Source of the DNA: Vulcanimicrobiota bacterium | GTDB taxonomy: Bacteria > Vulcanimicrobiota > Vulcanimicrobiia > Vulcanimicrobiales > Vulcanimicrobiaceae | NCBI GenBank assembly: GCA_019233415.1 | Contig: JAFAMK010000213.1 | Location: 1 to 20,330, forward strand | Direction of reading: 5' to 3' | DNA: 20,330 bases | Shown: positions 14,358 to 20,330 of the stretch, piece by piece | Position numbering within the stretch: position 1 is the first letter of the stretch | Layout of the letters: every line of letters starts with the position of its first letter | The notes under the pieces: model-generated | Told to the model about the DNA's origin: nothing | The model's input: the letters and a program-made list of their open reading frames with translations, nothing else | The model's database searches: none | Translations under genes and position numbers: made by a program

Positions 14358-15373
14358 CGTGCGGCGCGCTTTCTGGCGTGGGCGCGCAGGGTGGCTTCGC
14401 GGATCGCGGTGACGCCCATTCCGTAGTGTTCGACCAACTCGGTCGGGGCGCCGGACTGGCCGAAGCGGTCCTGGACACCGATGAACTCGATCGGCACCGG
14501 CTGCTGCGCCGCGAGGATCTCGGCGACGCGCGAACCCATCCCGCCGTGCACTTGATGTTCTTCGACCGTGACGACGGCGCCGCAATCGCGCGCGGCGGCG
14601 ACGACCGCCGCTTCGTCCATCGGCTTGATCGTGTGGTTGTTGACGACGCGGCACGCGATGCCGTGGTCGCGCGCGAGTTCGTCGGCGGCGATCAGCGCGT
14701 TGTAGACGAGGATGCCGCACGCGATGATCGCGACGTCGTCGCCGTCGCGGAACGTCTGCGCGACGCCCACCTCGAACGGCGTGTCCTCAGTCGTGATGAC
14801 GGCCGACTCGGCCCGCGCGAAGCGCAGGTAGGTCGGGCCCCAGCGCGCGGCGACGGCGAGCGTCGCCTTGCGCGTCTGCACGGAGTCGCACGGGACGACG
14901 ACGGTCATCTTCGGGATCACGCGCATGATCGCGATGTCCTCGATCGCCTGGTGCGTCGCGCCGTCGGGGCCGACCGAGACGCCGGCGTGCGCGCCGGCGA
15001 TCTTCACGTTCGTCTCGTTGAGCGCCATCGTCGTGCGGACTTGCTCCCACGAGCGCCCGGGGTTGAACATCGCGTAGCTCGCGATGAACGGAACTTTCCC
15101 CACCGACGCGAGGCCAGCCGCCATCGCGACCAGCATCTGCTCGGCGACACCGATCTCGACGTAGCGGTCCGGAAATCGTTTGCTGAACGCTTCCATGCGC
15201 GTCGACTCGGAGAGGTCCGCGCAGATCGCGATCACGTTCGCGTCGCGCTCGCCGGCCTCGACGAGCCCCGTCCCGAAGCCGTTGCGCGTCGGCACCAGCT
15301 TGAGCGCGTCGCCGTTGCCGTAGTCGGTCAGGTGCATCGCCGCGCTGGCGGCGTTCGTCACCGCGCTACCCAC
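14354..15373 (-). CDS. Transketolase, C-terminal subunit (split form)
   Basis: 339 residues covering the pyrimidine-binding and C-terminal domains of transketolase. The cofactor-activating glutamate is E78 in EIGVAEQ, followed by MAAGLASVGKVPFIASYAMF, and the C-terminal domain has TVEEHQVHGGMGSRVAE. Together with the N-terminal subunit encoded just upstream it should transfer two-carbon ketol units in the non-oxidative pentose phosphate pathway, using thiamine diphosphate. The start is GTG at 15373, overlapping the end of the N-subunit gene by 8 nt; an ATG twelve codons in is a possible alternative. Split transketolases are known from archaea and several bacterial phyla. Confidence 0.94.
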   Translation of the reverse strand: MGSAVTNAASAAMHLTDYGNGDALKLVPTRNGFGTGLVEAGERDANVIAICADLSESTRMEAFSKRFPDRYVEIGVAEQMLVAMAAGLASVGKVPFIASYAMFNPGRSWEQVRTTMALNETNVKIAGAHAGVSVGPDGATHQAIEDIAIMRVIPKMTVVVPCDSVQTRKATLAVAARWGPTYLRFARAESAVITTEDTPFEVGVAQTFRDGDDVAIIACGILVYNALIAADELARDHGIACRVVNNHTIKPMDEAAVVAAARDCGAVVTVEEHQVHGGMGSRVAEILAAQQPVPIEFIGVQDRFGQSGAPTELVEHYGMGVTAIREATLRAHARKRAAR

Positions 15374-16229
15374 GGGCGCCGGCCCCGATCAAATCGCGCG
15401 CGGTCTGCAGCTGGCGCAGCGCCTCGTCGGCTTCGTCGCGCTTCGGCGGCTTGCCGTGCCAGAGGTAGTCGCCCTCCATGAACGAGACGCCCTTGCCCAT
15501 CACGGTGTGCGCGATGATCACCTGCGGCTTGCCGCGCACGGCTTTCGCCGCCTCGACCGCGTCGACGATCGCGCCGACGTCGTGGCCGTTCACCTCAAAG
15601 ACCTCCCAGTTGAAGGCGCGGTACTTGTCCGCGAGCGGTTCGAGCGGCATCACGTCTTCGGTGCTCCCGTCGATCTGGATCACGTTGCGGTCGATGAAGC
15701 ACGTCAGGTTGTCGAGCTTGAACTTGGCCGCGGTCATCATCGCCTCCCAGTGCAGTCCGCACTGGTGCTCGCCGTCCGACGTGACGACGTACACGCGCCA
15801 GTCCTTGTGGTCCATCTTCGCGCCGAGCGCCATCCCGGTGCCCTGCGCGAGCCCCTCGCCGAGTGGTCCGGAGGTCGTTTCGAGACCCGGCAGGCTGACG
15901 CGTTCGGGGTGGCCTTGCAGCCGCGTGCGGAAGTGGCGCAGCGTCAGCAGTTCGTCGACCGGGAAGTAGCCCGCGTACGCCATCGCGCTGTAGCGAACCG
16001 GCGCGATGTGGCCGCATGAAAGGAGAAGCCGGTCGCGCTCGGCCCAGTCGGGGTTCTTTGGGTCGTGCCGCATCACGTGGAAGTACAGGGCGGCGAAAAT
16101 ATCGGCCATGTCGAGCGATCCGCCGGAGTGCCCCGATCCGGCCGCGAGCAGCGAGCGGATGATGCCTTGGCGGATGTCGTTGGCGTGCCGTTCCAGCTCG
16201 GCGACGCGCTCCGGCGCGAGTGATCCCAT
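15366..16229 (-). CDS. Transketolase, N-terminal subunit (split form)
   Basis: 287 residues, the thiamine-diphosphate-binding half of transketolase. Catalytic and cofactor histidines are H34 (GSGHSGGSLD), H74 (SCGHIAP) and H258 (LWHGKPP); GPLGEGL is at 121-127. The diphosphate/metal motif usually written GDG is S151-D152-G153 here, with DRN at 180-182 completing it. It works as a complex with the C-terminal subunit encoded next (8-nt overlap). The ATG at 16229 has no good Shine-Dalgarno; a GAGGAG lies too far upstream (about 29 nt) and no in-frame start codon is nearer. It heads the four-gene operon and diverges from the ASP-box protein gene across 90 bp. Confidence 0.94.
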   Translation of the reverse strand: MGSLAPERVAELERHANDIRQGIIRSLLAAGSGHSGGSLDMADIFAALYFHVMRHDPKNPDWAERDRLLLSCGHIAPVRYSAMAYAGYFPVDELLTLRHFRTRLQGHPERVSLPGLETTSGPLGEGLAQGTGMALGAKMDHKDWRVYVVTSDGEHQCGLHWEAMMTAAKFKLDNLTCFIDRNVIQIDGSTEDVMPLEPLADKYRAFNWEVFEVNGHDVGAIVDAVEAAKAVRGKPQVIIAHTVMGKGVSFMEGDYLWHGKPPKRDEADEALRQLQTARDLIGAGARG

Positions 16230-16319
16230 GCGCTCGAATATCGCCGCCGCGGCAGCCGACTCCTCACCAGGGAGGCCCTCTTCGCAAGAAACTTCTCGTC
16301 CTGGCTGAATACCGGTACG

Positions 16320-19310
16320 ATGCAGCCGTCGATTACGATTCGCCTGGGTGTCGTCGTATGCGCCTTGCTGATGCCGCCGCTCGCGGCGGGTGCCGACCCG
16401 GTTTCGGATGAGCTGTCCGCGCTGACGTACCGGTCGATCGGGCCGGCGATTTCGGGCGGGCGTGCGACGGCTGTCGCGGGGAGCGACGTGGACCCGGCGG
16501 TGTACTACGCCGGCGGCGCGGGCGGCGGCGTCTTCAAGAGCACCGATGCCGGGCGCTCGTGGCGGCCCGTCTTCGACAAGGAGGCGGTTGCGCCGGTCGG
16601 GGCGATCGCGGTCGCGCGGCGCGACCCGAACGATGTGTGGGTCGGGACCGGCGAGGCGTACCCGCGCAACACCGTCGAGGAAGGCGCCGGCGTCTGGCAT
16701 TCGACCGACGGCGGGAAGACGTGGAAGCACGCCGGGCTCGACGACGCGGGCTCGATCGCGAGCGTCTCGATCGACCCGCGCGATGCGCGCACCGTCGTCG
16801 TCGGCGTCCTCGGCCACATCTTCCGCGACGGCACGATGCGCGGCGTCTACGTGACGCACGACGCGGGCGCGCACTGGGCGCGAACGCTCTACCTCGGCCC
16901 GTCGAGCGGCGTCTCGCAGCTCGAGCGCGTCCCCGACCGCCCGGCGACGCTGTTCGCGGGGATGTGGCAGTTCCGGCGCACGCCGTGGTCGATGTCCAGC
17001 GGCGGTCCGGCCGGCGGGCTCTACCGCTCCGACGACGGCGGCACGACGTGGCGCAAGCTGACGGGTCACGGGCTTCCCGACGGGCTGACGGGACGCATCG
17101 GCGTCGCGCCGGCGACCGGCGGGCGCATCTACGCGATCATGCAGACGAAGCACGGCGACGTCTGGCGCTCGGACGACGGCGGCGCGACGTGGACGGCGAT
17201 GCCGCACAGCAGCCTCGTCGGTGCGCGGCCGTTCTACTTCACGCGGCTGTACGCCGATCCGGCGAACCGCGAGCGCGTGATCGACGTCGGGCTCATTCTG
17301 TCGATGACGACGAATGGCGCGCGCTCGTTCCACGCGATCTCGACGAATGCGGGCTGGGACTATCACCACGTGTGGTGGTCAGGCGACGGGCACCGCATCA
17401 TCATCGCGTGCGACGAGGGGCTCATCCTCTCCGACGACGGCGGCGCGCACTGGACGCAGTCCTACGACATTCCGCTCGCGCAACCGTACCATGTCGGCTA
17501 CGACGACGCGGTGCCGTCGTACCACCTGTGCATCGGGCTGCAGGACGACAACTCGTGGTGCGGCGCGTCGGCGGTCGACAACGGGATCGGCGTGCTGAAC
17601 CGCGACTGGTACCAAGTCGGTCCGGGCGACGGGATGTGGGCGCTGTTCGACCCGAGCGATCCGAACCTGATCTGGACGACCACCACGAACAGCGACACCG
17701 GTCAGGTGTACCTGTACGACGAGCGCACGAAGCAGCAGCGCGAGGTTTCGCCGAGCGCGCGCAACAGTGAGGACGCGCCGGCGCGGTTGCCGTATCGCTT
17801 CAACTGGGACTCGCCGATCGCGTTCGACGAGGGTGCCGTGCTGGCCGGCGGCAACGTCGTCTTCCGCAGCACCGACCGCGGTATTCACTGGACGCGAATC
17901 AGCCCCGACCTGACGCGCAACGAGAAGTCGCACCAGCGCGTCTCCGGCGGCCCGATCAGCGACGACGCCTCGGGCGCGGAAACCGCCGACACGATCCTGC
18001 AGATCGCGCCGTCGAAGCTCGACCCGAAGGTGATCTGGGTCGGCACCGACGACGGGCTCGTGCAGCGCACGCTCGACGGCGGGGCAACGTGGAAGAACGT
18101 CACGCCCGCGACGTTTCCCGCCTGGGAGCGCGTCTACACGATCGAGCCCGGACACACGTCGGCGGCGACGGCGTACGCCGCGGTCGACGGGCACATGACC
18201 GGCGACGAGCACCCGCACATCTTCGTCACCGACGACAACGGCACGACGTGGCGTTCGCTCAGCGGCAACCTGCCGCCGAACGTCTTCGTGCGCAGCATCC
18301 GCGAAGACCCGAAAAATTCTTCGCTGCTCTACGCCGGAACGCAGCGCGGCGTCTTCGTCTCGTTCGACCGTGGCCGCGAATGGCACGCGCTGCGGCTGAA
18401 CATGCCGGCGACCGCGATCTACGACCTGCAAATTCAGCCGCAGGCGAACGACTTGATCGTCGCGGCGCACGGCCGCGGCGTGTGGATCCTCGACGACTTG
18501 CGCCCGCTTCAGCAGTGGGCGACGACGCAGAGCGGCGGCGCGACGGTCTTCAACGCGCTCTTCACGCCACGCGACGCGTATCGCATGTGGCGCACGCCGC
18601 CGGTGAACGTCTTCCAGGACAACAGCATGCCGGCGAACACGTTCGTCGGCGAGAACCCGCCGTACGGCGCGATCCTCACCTACTACCTGCCGCACGCAGC
18701 GAAGAAGGTGTCGTTCGAGATCGCCGATTCACGCGGCCGCGTCGTGCGCCACCTGAGCGGCAAGAAGTACACGCGTCACGCCGGCTTCAACCGCACCAGC
18801 TGGGAACTCGCCGAAGACGGCCCGACGCGCTGGACCGGCACGTTCCTGCAGAACCGCGGCCCCGAAGAAGGCGCCGAAGCCCTGCCCGGCACGTACACGG
18901 TCCGCCTGATCGCCGACGGCAAGCACTACGAACAGTCGCTGACGGTCAAGCCCGACCCGCGCGACCCGTCGACCGCCGACGATCTCGCGAAACGCCACGC
19001 GTTCCTCGCGCGGCTGAACGGCGAGCTGAGCGTCGTCGACACGATGCTGAACGCGCTCGACGCGAAGATGCGCCACGCGCCGGCGGCCCGCGTCGCCACG
19101 CTGACGACGTTCAAGCACCGCCTCACGCTCGACCAGGAGAACGTCGAAGACCTCCAGACGCCCGCCCGCGTCCGCGAGCGAATCCTCGACCTCCTCGGCC
19201 GCGTCGGCTCGACCTCGTTCCAAGCGCCGACCGCCGCCCAAGAAGCGGAAGGCGCTGCGCTCCACACGGAGGTCCAGTCGCTCGCGAGCGCCTACGCCGC
19301 CGTGAAATAG
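16320..19310 (+). CDS. Secreted sortilin/VPS10-like ASP-box beta-propeller protein
   Basis: 996 residues. A signal peptide (hydrophobic about 8-22, cleavage near AAGA, 22-25) implies export. Residues about 35-730 hold ten ASP-boxes of the form S-x-D-x-G-x-T-W: at 74, 128, 179, 237, 284, 371, 517, 584, 637 and 681, i.e. one or two beta-propellers as in sortilin and xyloglucanase-like proteins. At about 765-860 an Ig-like FlgD-type strand region (FEIADSRGRVVRHLSG, then GTYTVRLIADGK) follows, then a helical tail. Such proteins are often annotated as glycosyl hydrolases, but no catalytic pair can be assigned, so enzymatic function is uncertain. The ATG at 16320 has no ribosome-binding site, and an AT-rich TGAATA lies close before it. 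It is divergent from the transketolase operon. Confidence 0.88.
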   Translation: MQPSITIRLGVVVCALLMPPLAAGADPVSDELSALTYRSIGPAISGGRATAVAGSDVDPAVYYAGGAGGGVFKSTDAGRSWRPVFDKEAVAPVGAIAVARRDPNDVWVGTGEAYPRNTVEEGAGVWHSTDGGKTWKHAGLDDAGSIASVSIDPRDARTVVVGVLGHIFRDGTMRGVYVTHDAGAHWARTLYLGPSSGVSQLERVPDRPATLFAGMWQFRRTPWSMSSGGPAGGLYRSDDGGTTWRKLTGHGLPDGLTGRIGVAPATGGRIYAIMQTKHGDVWRSDDGGATWTAMPHSSLVGARPFYFTRLYADPANRERVIDVGLILSMTTNGARSFHAISTNAGWDYHHVWWSGDGHRIIIACDEGLILSDDGGAHWTQSYDIPLAQPYHVGYDDAVPSYHLCIGLQDDNSWCGASAVDNGIGVLNRDWYQVGPGDGMWALFDPSDPNLIWTTTTNSDTGQVYLYDERTKQQREVSPSARNSEDAPARLPYRFNWDSPIAFDEGAVLAGGNVVFRSTDRGIHWTRISPDLTRNEKSHQRVSGGPISDDASGAETADTILQIAPSKLDPKVIWVGTDDGLVQRTLDGGATWKNVTPATFPAWERVYTIEPGHTSAATAYAAVDGHMTGDEHPHIFVTDDNGTTWRSLSGNLPPNVFVRSIREDPKNSSLLYAGTQRGVFVSFDRGREWHALRLNMPATAIYDLQIQPQANDLIVAAHGRGVWILDDLRPLQQWATTQSGGATVFNALFTPRDAYRMWRTPPVNVFQDNSMPANTFVGENPPYGAILTYYLPHAAKKVSFEIADSRGRVVRHLSGKKYTRHAGFNRTSWELAEDGPTRWTGTFLQNRGPEEGAEALPGTYTVRLIADGKHYEQSLTVKPDPRDPSTADDLAKRHAFLARLNGELSVVDTMLNALDAKMRHAPAARVATLTTFKHRLTLDQENVEDLQTPARVRERILDLLGRVGSTSFQAPTAAQEAEGAALHTEVQSLASAYAAVK

Positions 19311-19327
19311 CGCTGGAATCTACGGCG
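19298..19327. terminator. Inverted repeat at convergent stops of the two propeller genes
   Basis: CGCCGT (19298-19303) and ACGGCG (19322-19327) form a 6-bp stem with an 18-nt loop that contains both stop codons. The loop is long and there is no T-tract, so the call is weak. Confidence 0.2.
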
Positions 19328-20330
19328 AGAAGGCGAGCCCACGTACGTCGCCGAGACCCCCGATGACCGTTTGCACGCCGTCCGCGTAGAGAACGACGAG
19401 ACCGTGGGCCGTGTCGCCCGCGGCGATCACGCCGTTCGGCGCCACTGCGAGCACGTCGGCGCGTCCGCCGTGCAGCATCGGGGGAAGCTGCGCGACGGTT
19501 CGACCGAGCGGGAACATTTGTACGCCTTGCGGCGTTCCGTACAGCAGGAGATTGTCGGGTGCGAGCGCCATCGCGCTCAGAACCGGCCCCTTCACCTCGA
19601 CCGATTTTACACCCGTGGACACCGCAAAGGCTGTTACCGCGTGCAGGTCGGGGTTGCCAACGACGAGATGCCCGGCGGCATCGTACGCGACCAAACGTGT
19701 GCGCGGAGCGACGGCGACCGTGCGCGTCACCGTCGTGGCGCCGGGCCCGTAGATCTTGACGAGCGGGGCCTCCGTGTCGGCCACGGCAAGCTCGCCGGTC
19801 GGCGCGAACGCGATTCCACCGGCGCCGACGTGGGCGGGAAGAACGTATTCGCCGTGTTCGGAGCCGCCGGGATACACGTGGACGTTCGAGTCTCCGTCGG
19901 CAGCACCGGTCGCGACGTCACCTGCCGGATCGACGGCGAGTGCGGTTCCGTTTGCCGCAGCGAGCCGTCGCGTCGGCGAGGTCGCGCCGGGCGCAAAGAT
20001 CGCGACGCCTTCGTGCCCGGTACCGACGAAGAGCGTCCCCGATCCGTCGAACGCCACCGTCGTTGCACCGTCGATTGGGATCGTCGCAGACGAGACGGTC
20101 TGCCCGGGTGCGAAGATCGCCACGGTCGTATGCTCGCGGCCGAAAAGGACCGCGAGATACCGCGCATGGTTTGCGGCATTCCACGGCGGCGGTGATCCTG
20201 TAAGCGGCGACGGGGTGGCCGCCGAGGCAGCCGTTACCACGGTCGGTGGGAGGTCAGCCTCCGGCGCCGTCCACGCCGTGCCGTCGTCGTACGTCGCCGC
20301 GACAAGGCGGACGGTGACGTGCGGCGCATC
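19320..20330 (-). CDS. NHL/SMP30-like beta-propeller protein (5' end outside window)
   Basis: 336 residues are visible and the frame stays open through the right edge, so the true start lies outside; an internal GTG at 20240 is possible but not needed. The protein has repeating units ending in motifs such as VAIFAPG, VHVYPGG and VKIYGPG, each preceded by strands like GGIAFAPTGELAVAD, the pattern of NHL/SMP30-type propellers. No catalytic residues can be assigned. A proline/serine/alanine-rich linker lies at the start of the visible part, which suggests a preceding domain or export signal. Function unknown; a surface or periplasmic binding role is a guess. Confidence 0.75.
   Translation of the reverse strand, partial: DAPHVTVRLVAATYDDGTAWTAPEADLPPTVVTAASAATPSPLTGSPPPWNAANHARYLAVLFGREHTTVAIFAPGQTVSSATIPIDGATTVAFDGSGTLFVGTGHEGVAIFAPGATSPTRRLAAANGTALAVDPAGDVATGAADGDSNVHVYPGGSEHGEYVLPAHVGAGGIAFAPTGELAVADTEAPLVKIYGPGATTVTRTVAVAPRTRLVAYDAAGHLVVGNPDLHAVTAFAVSTGVKSVEVKGPVLSAMALAPDNLLLYGTPQGVQMFPLGRTVAQLPPMLHGGRADVLAVAPNGVIAAGDTAHGLVVLYADGVQTVIGGLGDVRGLAFSP

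Noticed and set aside
15366..17369. N-terminal extension of the transketolase N subunit upstream of 16229
   Set aside because: The frame stays open but runs antisense into the ASP-box gene, is arginine-rich, and the protein already has normal family length from 16229.
1..20330. CRISPR arrays, insertion sequences, prophage or toxin-antitoxin genes
   Set aside because: No regularly spaced repeats, transposase motifs, integrase, terminal inverted repeats or small paired genes were seen on either strand.

Overview
This window is high-GC bacterial chromosomal DNA, densely packed with intact genes; the largest gap between genes is about 160 bases, so no stretch over 300 bases lacks a gene. I see no rRNA, intact tRNA, CRISPR array, insertion sequence or phage gene. 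The gene mix (metal-independent NAD formate dehydrogenase, split transketolase, UdgX, DyP peroxidase, a secreted ASP-box propeller protein and an NHL-like propeller protein) would suit a soil or rock-dwelling bacterium. My guess, from general resemblance only, is the Eremiobacterota/Vulcanimicrobiota (WPS-2) area; other high-GC phyla are not excluded.

Layout. 1-2424 (-): 5' part of a soluble chemoreceptor-like protein with two separate MCP signalling hairpins and a C-terminal sensor-like region cut by the window edge. 2538-2885 (+): small YidH/DUF202 membrane protein, convergent with 2882-4393 (-), a membrane adenylyl cyclase whose extracytoplasmic domain carries a c-type haem motif. 4467-7169 (+): compact redox operon of an MDR-family NADP-dependent oxidoreductase, a short-chain dehydrogenase (8-nt overlap) and a YfeX-like DyP peroxidase (17-nt gap). 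7177-8061 (-): exported lytic transglycosylase. 8187-8804 (-): UdgX-type uracil-DNA glycosylase. 8963-9883 (+): LysR regulator, followed by 10000-11175 (+), NAD formate dehydrogenase, with a plausible LysR box and sigma70-like promoter between them. 16229 down to 11182 (-): four overlapping genes, transketolase N half, transketolase C half, OPT-family transporter and a GSCFA-domain protein. 16320-19310 (+): large secreted sortilin/ASP-box propeller protein. 19320-20330 (-): propeller-like protein cut by the right edge.

How the genes fit together. The transketolase halves should form one enzyme of the non-oxidative pentose phosphate pathway and are joined by 4- and 8-nt overlaps to a peptide/siderophore-type transporter and a cell-surface-type esterase-like protein, an unusual set of partners. 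Formate oxidation is probably controlled by the adjacent LysR protein. The cyclase and the double-hairpin receptor are separate sensory proteins; no CheA, CheW, CheR or CheB lies in the window. Inverted repeats sit on the stop codons at all four convergent gene junctions, strongest at 2873-2899 (9 bp perfect).

Most promising for novelty: the double-hairpin receptor, the haem-c cyclase, the transketolase-OPT-GSCFA operon and the LysR/formate dehydrogenase control region. No clearly new defence or mobile system was seen.
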